Notes under the pieces: model-generated | Database searches by the model: none | The model's input: only the letters and a program-made list of their open reading frames with translations | What the model was told of the DNA's origin: nothing | Translations under genes and position numbers: made by a program | Origin: Pseudomonadota bacterium | GTDB taxonomy: Bacteria; Pseudomonadota; Alphaproteobacteria; Rhizobiales; Pleomorphomonadaceae | Direction of reading: 5' to 3' | Assembly: GCA_023436885.1 (NCBI GenBank) | Contig: JAEZHI010000040.1 | Location: 417,194-481,193, forward strand | DNA length: 64,000 nucleotides | In this document: in pieces, positions 25,354-34,383 of the stretch | Position numbering within the stretch: position 1 is the stretch's first letter | How the letters are laid out: each line of letters opens with the position of its first letter

Positions 25354-27081
25354 ATGGGCATCGAACTCGTCGTGCATCCGGGCGTCGACAGCGCCTTCAT
25401 CGCCTGGCGCTGTGATTTCATCAAGGATAACCGGGGCTTTGCCCTGCGCCGCAGGGTCAAGCGCGCGGCCGGCAGCGCCGCCAGCCCCAACAGCGTCGGC
25501 GAGGCCGATGCCGAGGGCTTCAGCGAGGAGATCGTGGCGAGCTGGGTCGGCTTTGCCGATGGACCGGCCGTGCCCGAAGGCACCCGCAAGCCCACCACCG
25601 AATGGCCGATCCAGAAATATCTCTGGTCGGATTTCGCGGTCAATCCTGGCGATCTCGTCGCCTACCGCGTGATCCCCATGGTCGGGCCGGAAACGGCGCT
25701 TGTCGAAGCCACCGATCTCGCCTCCGACTGGAGCGCCCCCGTCGCCATTGGCGCCGAAACCGATGGCGGCGCTTCCTGCTATTTCAATCGCGGCATCGTC
25801 GCCAGCCAGTGGCTCGCCCGCCTGTTGCCCGATGCCGACCCCGGTCGCCAGTTGCGCCAGGAGATCGCCGACCCCGCGAGCAAGATCCGCCAGTTCCTTG
25901 CCGGCCCGATCCGCGACGAGTTGCTGCGCCTGTTGCAGGAGGCCGCGCAGTCCGGCGCTCATGTCTACGCCGCGCTGTTCGAGCTCGACGACCCCGAACT
26001 GATCCCGCTCCTGCAAGCCTTCGGAAAGCGCGCCCACATCGTCCTCGGCAACGGCAGCGTCAAGGCAAGGGGCGGGGATGAAAACGCTTCCGCCCGCGCG
26101 ACGCTCGCCGGCGCCGACCTTCACGACCGGATGACGGCGCCTCGCGCGCTGGCCCACAACAAGTTCCTGGTCCTCTGCGATGCCAGCGGCGCACCGCAGG
26201 CCATCTGGACCGGCAGCACCAACTGGACGATGACCGGCCTCTGCACCCAAGCCAACAACGCCATACTCATTCGCGATCCCGCCCTCGCCGCCTTCTATCT
26301 TTCGCAGTGGAAGGCGCTGGTCGCGGCCGGCGACGCCTCGCCACCGAGCCTTTATGACGCCAACGGCATCCCGCATCAGGCGCCAGGGGCCACCGGCACC
26401 ACGCTGTGGTTCACGCCGATGCACGGCGGCATGGACCTCGATCAGGCGGGCGATCTGATCGCCAACGCCAGGGACGGCATCCTGTTCCTGATGTTCAACC
26501 CCGGCCCGCGCGGCACGCTCTTGAACGACATCATCGAGCTCGCCTCGCCCGGCAGCCCCCACTACAAGCCGGACCTCTACATCCAGGGCGTCGTCAACCA
26601 GAACCCCGGCACCGACAAGAACCCGGTCGTGCTGTTCAATCGCGGCGATCGCATAGATGCCAATGCCGACGTCGTTCTGCCCGCTGCCATCCCCGGCCCT
26701 CTCAGCTACTGGCATGAGGAGCTCAAGCAGCTTCCCGGCACCCACGCCATGGTCCACAGCAAGGTGGTGGTGATCGATCCCTATGGCGACCATCCCGTGG
26801 TGATGACCGGCTCGCACAACCTCGGTCCCAAGGCGAGCGGCGTCAATGACGAGAACTTCCTGATCGTCGAGGGCAACGCCGCACTGGCCAGCCAGTATGC
26901 CGGCAAGATTATGGAGATCTACAGCCAGTATCGCTGGCGGCAGTCGGTGCAGCACCAGCACGGCAAACCCCGCTGGTCCGGCCTTGCCAACGACGACACG
27001 TGGCAGATCGCCGCCCCCGCCAGCCCTTACGACAAGCGCCGCCTGCGCGAACTGGATTTCTGGTTCGGCCAGCACGCGTGA
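25354..27081 (+). CDS. Phospholipase D-like protein with two HKD-type motifs
   Basis: 575 residues from ATG 25354 (MGIELVVHPGVDSAFIAWRC) behind AAGGGG. The first motif AHNKFLVLCD (about 267-276) has one residue more than the canonical HxKx4D; WTGSTNWT follows. The second, VHSKVVVID then MTGSHNLGPKA (about 468-490), is canonical. Each is a PLD catalytic half, so one bilobed active site is expected. No signal peptide. Substrate (phospholipid, nucleic acid or other phosphodiester) cannot be told. Monocistronic. Confidence 0.85.
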   Translation: MGIELVVHPGVDSAFIAWRCDFIKDNRGFALRRRVKRAAGSAASPNSVGEADAEGFSEEIVASWVGFADGPAVPEGTRKPTTEWPIQKYLWSDFAVNPGDLVAYRVIPMVGPETALVEATDLASDWSAPVAIGAETDGGASCYFNRGIVASQWLARLLPDADPGRQLRQEIADPASKIRQFLAGPIRDELLRLLQEAAQSGAHVYAALFELDDPELIPLLQAFGKRAHIVLGNGSVKARGGDENASARATLAGADLHDRMTAPRALAHNKFLVLCDASGAPQAIWTGSTNWTMTGLCTQANNAILIRDPALAAFYLSQWKALVAAGDASPPSLYDANGIPHQAPGATGTTLWFTPMHGGMDLDQAGDLIANARDGILFLMFNPGPRGTLLNDIIELASPGSPHYKPDLYIQGVVNQNPGTDKNPVVLFNRGDRIDANADVVLPAAIPGPLSYWHEELKQLPGTHAMVHSKVVVIDPYGDHPVVMTGSHNLGPKASGVNDENFLIVEGNAALASQYAGKIMEIYSQYRWRQSVQHQHGKPRWSGLANDDTWQIAAPASPYDKRRLRELDFWFGQHA

Positions 27082-27456
27082 AGCATCGCGCGAGCCGGTC
27101 CGTCCGGCTCGCCTGAACTCTATCCAGCCAAATCACCGGGTATGCCGCCCCGCCTGCCTCCGCATGGCGGGCGCAAGGCCTCGTTTACTACCTGGAGCAT
27201 ATGTCGAGCCTTGTATGTTTCCAGAATTTTTAACTTGTGCCGATATGTAGTATATTTAGACAAGGGCAATTTTGACGCAGTGGGGAAGCTGCCCGTATCT
27301 ATCGGGCAGTGCGTAAGCTGAGTAAAAATTTAAACAATGCGTGTCACAAAAGACATGCGGGGAACAGGTGCAGCATAATTGCCTCTCGTTTTTCGTTCGA
27401 TATGCCGTGGTCCAGTGACGAGGCAGACACAAATTCATAGCGACAGCTGAGGCTCG
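27082..27456. other. Intergenic region without recognised gene
   Basis: 375 bp between the PLD-like and GGDEF-EAL genes. It becomes AT-richer after 27200. No convincing open frame or RNA motif was found; it presumably carries the promoter of the GGDEF-EAL gene. Confidence 0.5.
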
Positions 27457-29781
27457 TTGAAGTTGCTTCTTGAAGCCAAGAAAAGCAAAGACCTCGCGCT
27501 GAAGGCGATTTCACCCCTTGAAATCGCTATACTCGTCATCGACACCTTTCTGATCCTGTTTATTGCTATTTTTACCACCTCTACAGCGGTTCAACTCCGG
27601 ACCGATGCCATAACAAAGCAGTTGAGAATCCAGGCGAACATCGCCGAGGTGATGTCCGACGAAATCAACCACTCTTTCCAGGCCATGGAACTGGTGCTGC
27701 TGGGCGTGGCGGACTATGTCCGCTCCCGCGGCATCGAAGGCAGGGGCGAGCTCACCGCCGAGATGTCGACGCGGCAGACCACCGATATGCTGCGCACCCG
27801 CATATCCGCCCTCGCCTTTCTCGACGCGCTCACCGTTGTCGACGACACCGGGCGCGTGATCGCCAGCACCCGGCTCTGGCCGGTCCCCTACTTCGATTTC
27901 AGCGACCGGGAATATTTCAAGGTCCTGAAGAGCATGGCCGGCGAGCCGACCTTTCTCAGCGCGCCGCTGATCGGCAAGATCGCCGGCCGCCCGAACCTGA
28001 TACTCGCCCACCGGCTGACCGACTCCTCGGGCTACTTCCTCGGCACCGTCAATGCCGCGTCGGACCAGGCCTATTTCACCACACGGCTGTCGCGCATCGA
28101 CGTCGGCGCGGACAGCCTCGTCGCCTTCATCCTCGACGACGGCACGGTGATGGCCCAGTCGCCGCCGCTTCTGAGTCCGACCATCGCAGGCGACGAGATC
28201 AAACCGCTCAAATATGACACCAGGACGCTGTTCCGCCTGCCGATCGCCGGCGGGCTGATCGACGGTGCCGTCCTTGACGGCAAGGAGCGCTACACCGCCG
28301 TTCGCCGTCTCGCCAACTTCCCGGCTTCCATCGTCGTCAGCGTGGCGGCCAAGACGGTCGACGACGACGTCCAGCGCACCCGCGTGCCGATCATCATCGC
28401 CTCGCTGGTGATCTGCGGCGTGATCGTCTGCGTCACATCGCTCTGGAGCCGCCAGCTCCGCCGCGACCGCCTGCAGGCGCACGTCCAATATTGGGAGGCG
28501 CGTACCGATGCGATGACCGGCATTGCCAACCGGCTTTGCTTCGTCGAGCGGCTGGAGCAACTGGAACGGGATCCGACAGCCCCACCCTTCGCGCTCTATT
28601 TTATCGACCTCGACTATTTCAAGACCATCAATGACACGCTGGGGCACGACGTCGGCGACAAGCTCCTGGCCGCCCTCGCCGCCCGCATGAAGGACAGCCT
28701 TGGCAACGACAGCCGCATCGGCCGTCTCGGTGGCGACGAATTCGCGGTTATCCGTAACGAGATCGACAACGAAGCCGATGCCCTGCGCTTTGCCAACGCC
28801 CTCATCTCGATCATACGGCGACCATTCCAGATCGACGGCCACCAGCTCAGCATCACCAGTTCCATCGGCGTGTCGCTCTGCCCGCGCGACGGGCGCGACC
28901 TCGTCTCGCTCCTGAAGAATGCCGACCTCGCCCTGTTCAAGGCCAAGACTGATGGCCGCGGCGCTGCCCGTGTCTTCTCGGTGGATCTGGCCAGCGCCGC
29001 CGAGACCCGCCGCAAGCTGCAGACCGATCTTGAGGAGGCCTGGAAGCTCGGCCAGTTCTATCTGGTCTACCAGCCGATCTACGACGCCCGCAGCCGCCGT
29101 CTTGCCGGCTTCGAGGCTCTGCTGCGCTGGCGGCACCCGGAACGCGGCGAGGTCCGTCCGGACGTGTTCATCCCGGCCGCCGAGGAGTCCGGCCTCATCA
29201 TCCGTCTCGGCGCCTGGGTGCTGGAGCGGGCCTGTGGCGACGCCGCCGACTGGCCGGATGACCTGTTCGTCTCCATCAACCTGTCGCCACTGCAGTTCCG
29301 CGACGGCGCCGTCGAGGCGCAGGTATTCCGCGCCTTGCAGCATTCCGGCCTGCCGGCCCGACGGCTGGAGCTGGAGATCACCGAATCCACCCTGCTTCAG
29401 AAGGAAAACGCGGTCCAGTCGATCCTGAGCAACTTCCGCGTCTCGCACATTTCCGTCGCGCTCGACGACTTCGGAACCGGCTATTCCTCGCTCCGCTATC
29501 TCGTCGACTTCCAGATCGACCGCATCAAGATCGATCGCATCTTCGTCAAGGATCTGGTGGAGAAGCCCTCCAACCAGGCCATCGTCCAGGCCATCCTGGC
29601 GCTCGCCGCCACCCTCAACCTCGAGTGCACCGCCGAGGGCGTCGAAACCGAGGAACAGGCCCAGATGCTGATCAAGGGCGGCTGCAGCCACCTCCAGGGC
29701 TACCTGCTCGGCCGACCGCTCTCCACCGAACAAGCCCAGATTCTCGCCGACGAAGAGCGCGGCCAGCTGGCGGCGTCGTGA
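27457..29781 (+). CDS. Membrane-bound GGDEF-EAL cyclic-di-GMP turnover protein with Cache-type sensor
   Basis: 774 residues. TTG start at 27457 preceded by CTGAGG. TM1 at about 22-44, a periplasmic dCache-like sensor (about 50-300) and TM2 near 308-326. The GGDEF domain has an intact RLGGDEF near 425, and the EAL domain has FEALLRWRHP near 552. EAL metal/catalytic blocks such as ITESTLL, DDFGTGYSSL and KIDRIFV are visible. Both halves look catalytically competent, so net direction of c-di-GMP turnover is unknown. A small extracytoplasmic ligand probably controls it. Confidence 0.9.
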   Translation: MKLLLEAKKSKDLALKAISPLEIAILVIDTFLILFIAIFTTSTAVQLRTDAITKQLRIQANIAEVMSDEINHSFQAMELVLLGVADYVRSRGIEGRGELTAEMSTRQTTDMLRTRISALAFLDALTVVDDTGRVIASTRLWPVPYFDFSDREYFKVLKSMAGEPTFLSAPLIGKIAGRPNLILAHRLTDSSGYFLGTVNAASDQAYFTTRLSRIDVGADSLVAFILDDGTVMAQSPPLLSPTIAGDEIKPLKYDTRTLFRLPIAGGLIDGAVLDGKERYTAVRRLANFPASIVVSVAAKTVDDDVQRTRVPIIIASLVICGVIVCVTSLWSRQLRRDRLQAHVQYWEARTDAMTGIANRLCFVERLEQLERDPTAPPFALYFIDLDYFKTINDTLGHDVGDKLLAALAARMKDSLGNDSRIGRLGGDEFAVIRNEIDNEADALRFANALISIIRRPFQIDGHQLSITSSIGVSLCPRDGRDLVSLLKNADLALFKAKTDGRGAARVFSVDLASAAETRRKLQTDLEEAWKLGQFYLVYQPIYDARSRRLAGFEALLRWRHPERGEVRPDVFIPAAEESGLIIRLGAWVLERACGDAADWPDDLFVSINLSPLQFRDGAVEAQVFRALQHSGLPARRLELEITESTLLQKENAVQSILSNFRVSHISVALDDFGTGYSSLRYLVDFQIDRIKIDRIFVKDLVEKPSNQAIVQAILALAATLNLECTAEGVETEEQAQMLIKGGCSHLQGYLLGRPLSTEQAQILADEERGQLAAS

Positions 29782-29801
29782 GGACAAATGGCGCCCGGCG
29801 T

Positions 29802-29880
29802 CGGGCCTCGCCCGTCTGGCCCGAGGTCGTCTGTTTCATGCGTGCCTTGGGATGATAAAGCGGGCGGTCTATATCGGTCT
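29802..29880. repeat. Short diverged copy of the palindromic repeat
   Basis: CCCGTCTGGCCCGAGGTCGT at the left and GATAAAGCGGGCGG...TATATCGGTCTCCC at the right match the outer flanks of the repeat family. The centre is missing. It is between the GGDEF-EAL and exonuclease genes, which are convergent. Confidence 0.5.
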
Positions 29881-29884
29881 CCCG

Positions 29885-30496
29885 CTAGCGATGAAAGGCA
29901 TCCAGTAAAAGCTTCCCCGATCGCAGAAGGTATTGCAGCGTATAGGCCACGGACAAGGCGTCGCCGAGGCCATCGTGGGCGCGCAGCGCAGGATGCTCCA
30001 CGCCGTAATAGTCGGCTAGCTGGTTGCTCCGCGTCTTCGCCAGATCTTCAATCGGCATGCCGGCAGCGAGCAGAAGTTTCACTGCGTTATCGAAGCGATG
30101 AGCGGGGATCGGAGGCTCGATGCCGGCGATATAGCAACTGATCGCCACCATGTTCAGCTCGTCCTTGCCCCACGACCAGCACCGGGCACCGTCCGAGAAC
30201 CTCTCGAAGCTGAAAAGCGCGTCCTGCAGGGGGACGCCCTCGGCATCGATCTTGTCCTCGGTGATGCCGGTCAGCTCGGTGAAGAAAGGATCGAGGGCGT
30301 ATCGCCGACCAAATCGGTCGATCGGCCGGATATAGGCGTTGAAGGTATCGATCAGCGGAAAGTCGCCCTCAAGCCCCAGCTTGACCGCGCCGATCTGCGC
30401 GATGACCGGGTCTGGATCATCCGCCGCACACCAGAAGCGGCGCTGTGACCCCTCATGGCAGAGAAACTCACAGTCGAATACGATCGCTGTATTCAT
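29885..30496 (-). CDS. DnaQ-like 3'-5' exonuclease family protein
   Basis: 203 residues from ATG 30496 (MNTAIVFDCEFLCHEGSQRR). DEDD-type exonuclease motifs: FDCEF (Exo I), ELTGI with a downstream SWGKDELNMV (Exo II region) and AHDGLGDALS (Exo III). Close to the stand-alone RNase/DNase members rather than the Pol III epsilon subunit. A longer start at 30544 has no ribosome site. Convergent with the GGDEF-EAL gene. Confidence 0.8.
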   Translation of the reverse strand: MNTAIVFDCEFLCHEGSQRRFWCAADDPDPVIAQIGAVKLGLEGDFPLIDTFNAYIRPIDRFGRRYALDPFFTELTGITEDKIDAEGVPLQDALFSFERFSDGARCWSWGKDELNMVAISCYIAGIEPPIPAHRFDNAVKLLLAAGMPIEDLAKTRSNQLADYYGVEHPALRAHDGLGDALSVAYTLQYLLRSGKLLLDAFHR

Positions 30497-30562
30497 AGCC
30501 TTCTCCGTTTGTTGCAGTGGTTCGGAAAGCTCACCCGATATCAAACCCCGGCACCTCCTTCT

Positions 30563-31076
30563 GCCCGAGTCCCTGCCTTTGCACTATGGCATGCACACAT
30601 CTGCGACAGCCCGTCATCTGCCAGGGCTCAGGCTGGTTTCGGTTGGTTTTGAAGGGGCCGGGTTCGGCCAGTTTGGAAAGGTGATCGTACCAATCCCCTT
30701 CTCTTGCGAGAGAAACCAAAGGGCGAGCGGTTGATATCAGCAGCCCTCTACATATCCCCATCGTTTCGCCCTGCATCGATGGGTGCTCTATATAAGCGTC
30801 ACGCCTTGTTCTGCCTGAGGTTCCCGCCTGCGCGGGAATGACAGATTTATATTATAAACAATTGGTTATTTGGGAATCCCTCAATATCAAACTGTCATTC
30901 CCGCGAAGGCCGCTTGAATTCGCGTGCGAATTCAAGGTGAACCTCAGGAAGGTAGAGCGAGGGATTGATATCAGATACCCCTTCATAACTAGCCACTCTC
31001 TACCGCAGCCGATAAGAGAGGCTATCGGAGATATGTGCATGCCATAGCGCGCAGGCAGGGACCTCAGGACGCGTGG
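30563..31076. repeat. Nested palindromic repeats (outer pair enclosing copy B at 30788-30973)
   Basis: The left outer half, TCCCTGCCTTTGCACTATGG then CATGCAC (about 30573-30599), is the inverted complement of the right outer half, GTGCATGCCATAGCGCGCAG then GCAGGGACCTCAGG (31034-31070). Between them lies a full copy B: CCTGAGG at 30814-30820, CCTCAGG at 30942-30948, inner hairpin CCCGC-ctgc-GCGGG, plus an extra AATTC-type palindrome near 30912. One element seems to have inserted into or beside another. The 555-bp gap between genes holds nothing else. Confidence 0.7.
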
Positions 31077-31099
31077 AGCAATCGGCTAGTACCAATCTC

Positions 31100-31675
31100 C
31101 TACCCTCTCGGCCCAACCACCGCCCGCACCACCAGCGCCACTCTCTCCACCCTTGCCCCAGCCCTGATCCGACCCGAGCGCTCCAGTTCGGCAAGGCCAT
31201 GCAGCGCCGCCCAGAAGGTCTCGGCCGCGACTTCCGTGTCCTCGCAGAACGGCGCCACCACGGCCGCCAGCGCCTCGAAGGCCACGCGCAGCTCGGCCCG
31301 TGTCTCAGCTTCGGCAAACCTCAGCTCGGTCGGCAGCACGAACATCGCTTCGTAGAGCGCCGCATGGCCGAGCGCGAAGTCGAGATAGGCTTGGGCCACC
31401 GCTTCCACTGCCTCCGCCGCCCCGCCCGCTTTACCCGTTGCCCTGCGCAGCACCTCGGCGATCTCTCCGAACCCCTCTACCGCCACCGCCGCGACAATGG
31501 CCGTGCGGTTCTCGAAGTGCGAGTAGAGCACCGGCTGGCTATATTCGATCTCCTCGGCGAGACGGCGGACGGTCACCGCCTCCCATCCCTCCCGCTCGGC
31601 GATGGCCCGCGCCGCCGCCACGATGCGCTGCTCGCGCTCGGCCCTTTCCCGGCTTTTCCGCTCGGCCACGCCCAT
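31100..31675 (-). CDS. TetR/AcrR family regulator
   Basis: 191 residues. HTH at about 16-62 (WEAVTVRRLAEEIEYSQPVL, then YSHFENRTAIV). C-terminal WHG-type domain (FWAALHGLAELERSGRI). Divergent from a DUF4267 gene with two identical-form palindromes between them. Likely an autorepressor controlling that gene. Confidence 0.88.
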   Translation of the reverse strand: MGVAERKSRERAEREQRIVAAARAIAEREGWEAVTVRRLAEEIEYSQPVLYSHFENRTAIVAAVAVEGFGEIAEVLRRATGKAGGAAEAVEAVAQAYLDFALGHAALYEAMFVLPTELRFAEAETRAELRVAFEALAAVVAPFCEDTEVAAETFWAALHGLAELERSGRIRAGARVERVALVVRAVVGPRG

Positions 31676-31721
31676 TCCGATCTCCTTCGCTTCGTCGCCC
31701 CATCATAGCGTCGTTTGACAT

Positions 31722-31759
31722 TCTAGCAATGCTAGACTATACGATCTAGCGGCGCTAGA
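31722..31759. promoter_or_regulatory. Tandem operators TCTAGCnnnGCTAGA
   Basis: TCTAGCAATGCTAGA (31722-31736) and TCTAGCGGCGCTAGA (31745-31759): perfect 6-bp arms, 3-bp spacer, 23 bp apart. They lie between the TetR gene and the DUF4267 gene. The strict form in both copies makes a TetR operator very likely. Confidence 0.82.
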
Positions 31760-31790
31760 ATTTATCTCGTCACTAGTTTGGAGATCCATC

Positions 31791-32171
31791 ATGCATTGGC
31801 TTCCCCTCGGTATGGCCGCGCTCCTTGCCCTGGCGATCATCGTCATCGGCCTGCAATACCTCACCGTCCCGCTCACCGCCGCGCGCAGCTTCGGCCTGCC
31901 CTTCCCCGAAGGCGGCCCCAACGTTCCCTGGTGGCTGCGCCTCAAGGGCGTGCGCGACATTTCCTCCGGATTGGTCGTGCTGGCGATGATGATGTGGGCC
32001 ACGCCCCGCGAAGTCGGCCTCGTCCTGCTGGTGAAAACCTTCATCGCGCTCGGCGACATGTCGGTGATCTTGGTCGCCAAGGGCAACACCAAGCTGGCGC
32101 TCGGCATGCACGGCGTGACGGCGGCGGTGATGGTGGCGACGGCGGCAGCGCTGTTGCTTGGGGTGGCGTAA
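31791..32171 (+). CDS. DUF4267 small membrane protein
   Basis: 126 residues with four hydrophobic segments. WWLRLKGVRDISSGLVVLAM (47-66) is the DUF4267 signature, and ALGDMSVILVAKGNTKLALG follows. Function unknown; such genes are often under TetR control, as here. Start ATG 31791 follows GGAG at short distance. Confidence 0.85.
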   Translation: MHWLPLGMAALLALAIIVIGLQYLTVPLTAARSFGLPFPEGGPNVPWWLRLKGVRDISSGLVVLAMMMWATPREVGLVLLVKTFIALGDMSVILVAKGNTKLALGMHGVTAAVMVATAAALLLGVA

Positions 32172-32178
32172 GGGCGCC

Positions 32179-32268
32179 CTATATGGCCCCCTCGCCCCCT
32201 TCTGCCTGAGATCACCGTCTTCACGGGGACCTCAGGAAGATAAAGCGAGCGGCTGATATCGATCTCCG
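32179..32268. repeat. Palindromic repeat, short copy C
   Basis: Outer flank TATATGGCCC...CTTCTGCCTGAG, a short centre and CCTCAGGAAGATAAAGCGAG...GATATCGATCTCC. The AT-rich core and one inner hairpin are deleted. It is in the 98-bp gap between convergent DUF4267 and AraC genes. Confidence 0.75.
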
Positions 32269-32269
32269 C

Positions 32270-33142
32270 TTACCCCACTGCCACCACAGCCTCGGCCATC
32301 CCTTCGCTCCGCCGCTCGATCCGCTCGCTTCCCCTCGCGTGCCCCCGGATCGCAGTCGGCGCAAACCCGAAGCGCTCGCGAAACCGGTTGGCGAAGCGCG
32401 AGGGTGACTCATAGCCGACATCCAGTGCGATGCGGTTCACCGCCTGATCGGTCGATTGCAACAGCAACATGGCCTGCGACATCCGCACATCGACCAGCAG
32501 ATCGCCGACGGTCGTTCCCTCGATGGCAAGGCGCCGGCGCAGCGTTGCCTCGCTGAGCGCCAGCCGGTCAGCCACGGCGGCAATCGTCCATGGATCGGCG
32601 ATCGACGCCTCGAACAGCCGCCGCACCCGTGCCGTCAGGCTGAGGTTTTCCGCCGCCGATATCCTGATTCCCTTCAGCGACAACCAGACCAGCAGCTCGG
32701 TCACTCGATGCTGCGCCACCGCTTCGGGAATATGCACGGCATCGCCAACCGCCTCGAGCGCGCGGTCGAAGGCGTCAAGAAAGGCCGCGTCGGTCTTGCC
32801 GAGCAGCGTCACCTCCGGGGCCACAGGCCCGCCGGGCGCGCTCCTCTCGAATCGAGCCAAAACCGCCGGGTCCCACACCAGCCAGCGCGCACCATAGGAG
32901 CCACGCTCCGACATGCGATTGGTGACGTCGAAGGTCTGCCCGCCGGAGAGCAGCACCGCCTCGCCGCCGCGAACGGTCCACTGCCCGCGCGGCGACTGCA
33001 GCAATTTGCTGCCGTGGCTCAGCACGATCAGCGACGGGCGGTCGACCACCAGACGGCTGAAACGCAGCTCGCTATATTGCGCGATGCTCGCCGACAGCCC
33101 GACGCCGGGGCGGGCCTTGAGAGCCCTCGAATGATCGCTCAT
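32270..33142 (-). CDS. AraC family transcriptional regulator
   Basis: 290 residues. The C-terminal double HTH (about 175-275) is clear: IAAVADRLALSEATLRRRLA and then IALDVGYESPSRFANRFRER. The N-terminal part is an effector domain of the AraC_binding type (VRGGEAVLLSGGQTFDV). It shares ATGA with the upstream VOC gene, so the two form a small operon. Confidence 0.88.
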   Translation of the reverse strand: MSDHSRALKARPGVGLSASIAQYSELRFSRLVVDRPSLIVLSHGSKLLQSPRGQWTVRGGEAVLLSGGQTFDVTNRMSERGSYGARWLVWDPAVLARFERSAPGGPVAPEVTLLGKTDAAFLDAFDRALEAVGDAVHIPEAVAQHRVTELLVWLSLKGIRISAAENLSLTARVRRLFEASIADPWTIAAVADRLALSEATLRRRLAIEGTTVGDLLVDVRMSQAMLLLQSTDQAVNRIALDVGYESPSRFANRFRERFGFAPTAIRGHARGSERIERRSEGMAEAVVAVG

Positions 33143-33540
33143 GGCTTCACCATGCGATGCACGGCGCAGAGCTTGTTGCCATCGGGATCGCGCACATAGG
33201 CGAGATAGACAGGCCCGACGAGGCCGTTCTCCCGCACCCCCGGCGGCTCCTCGATGGAGCGGCCGCCTTCCGTCACAGCCGTATCATGAAACGCTCGCAC
33301 CACCTCCGGCGAGCCGCAACGAAAGGCCACGGTGCCGCCATTGGCCGGTGTCGCCGGCGCGTCGTCGATCGGCTCACTGACGCAGAACGAGCCGCCATCG
33401 TGCCGATAGAACAGCCTGACATGACCGCTGGCCGCCACGTTGCGCAGCGCCTCACCGGCGCCCAGCGTGCCCAGCACCGCATCGTAGAAGCGCTTGGAGC
33501 GCTCGATATCGTTCGAGCCGACCATCACGTGATTGATCAT
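33139..33540 (-). CDS. VOC (glyoxalase/dioxygenase fold) family protein
   Basis: 133 residues from ATG 33540 (MINHVMVGSNDIERSKRFYD), with GACGCC-type spacer and no strong ribosome site. The pattern HVMVGSNDIERSKRFYDAVL and YVRDPDGNKLCAVHR gives the His/Glu-type metal site of VOC proteins. Small-molecule lyase or binding protein; possibly related to the signal sensed by the overlapping AraC gene. Confidence 0.85.
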   Translation of the reverse strand: MINHVMVGSNDIERSKRFYDAVLGTLGAGEALRNVAASGHVRLFYRHDGGSFCVSEPIDDAPATPANGGTVAFRCGSPEVVRAFHDTAVTEGGRSIEEPPGVRENGLVGPVYLAYVRDPDGNKLCAVHRMVKP

Positions 33541-33657
33541 GGCGTCCGTCCTGTCCTCAGTTGGCGATGAGGCAGGATTAGCATCGTTCAGAGCCGCATT
33601 CGGCGCAAGATAGCTCTCTTTCTGTGCCGATCTGCGCAGATAGGAGAAATGAGCGCC

Positions 33658-33866
33658 TGATATATGCCTCAGCATCTTCTCGTCCTGAGGTCCACCTTGA
33701 ATTCACGCGTGAATTCAAGACCGCTTTCGCAAGGATGACAGCATGATAGGAAGGGGAGCCAAGCTGGAGACTCGCTCTATCCAGTTGTTATCATTTATAT
33801 AAAGCTGTCATCCTTGCGAAAGCGAGGACCTCAGGCAGGATGGGGCGATCGCCCGATATAGCGCTC
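33658..33866. repeat. Palindromic repeat, copy D
   Basis: Left arm TTCTCGTCCTGAGGTCC (from 33677) is interrupted by a small palindrome CTTGAATTCACGCG... (33695-33719). The centre reads AAGCTGGAGA...TCCAGTTGTTATCATTTATA. The right arm TCCTTGCGAAAGCGAGGACC ends CCTCAGG at 33834, then outer flank to GATATAGCGCTC. Confidence 0.85.
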
Positions 33867-34383
33867 AAACTCCGTGCTCTCACGTCTGTGAGCGGCTTCA
33901 GGCGGAAACGAAGCAGCGATCGGTCAATTGGCACGAGCGGAGAGCCCCGTCACCCAAGCATCACACCGCCCCATGAGACGAAGCGTCTCAAAAATTGTTG
34001 CGCGTCTCATGCACCGAGACTACGAACATCCACGCACTAAAGTTGTCATCGACGCTTGCGACGCCAGCGCCACCTTTCGCCGTTCCCCGCAAACCCACTC
34101 CGTCATCCCTCGCCATCGGCCCGGAATCCCAAGTTTCGTACCCCTTTGAAACAACGGCCGGATCGGCTCGCTACGCTCCTGTTCCGGCGCATTCGTGCAA
34201 GCGCGGCTCCAAGCGGTCTCCAGGCCATTCGGCCATATCTCTGCACACACGCTGCGCGTGAAGCGACAAAATGTCTCAAAAACTGTTGCAACAGGCAAAA
34301 AGTGAGGTACTATGAAGCATAAGAAAACAACGAAAGTCGACACGACGAAAACGTCGGAGGCTTCGCAAGGGGAGGAGGGCGTC
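33867..34383. promoter_or_regulatory. Long control region upstream of the RpiR gene with repeated motifs
   Basis: 517 bp without a convincing gene. It holds a perfect palindrome GAGACGAAGCGTCTC (33975-33989). It also holds two direct repeats differing at one base, GTCTCAAAAATTGTTGC (33985-34001) and GTCTCAAAAACTGTTGC (34273-34289), 288 bp apart. The second lies just before the RpiR start, so it is a candidate autoregulatory site with possible DNA looping to the first. Confidence 0.55.

Noticed and set aside
25231..27075. 614-codon minus-strand frame opposite the PLD-like gene
   Set aside because: GC-rich antisense shadow; composition (Ala/Gly/Arg/Val) and lack of motifs contrast with the two HKD-type motifs on the + strand.
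27511..29787. 758-codon minus-strand frame opposite the GGDEF-EAL gene
   Set aside because: Antisense shadow; the + strand has intact GGDEF and EAL motifs, TM helices and typical composition.
31100..33540. One operon from VOC-AraC through TetR
   Set aside because: DUF4267 lies between them on the opposite strand, and the gap between DUF4267 and AraC holds a palindromic repeat, so these are separate units.
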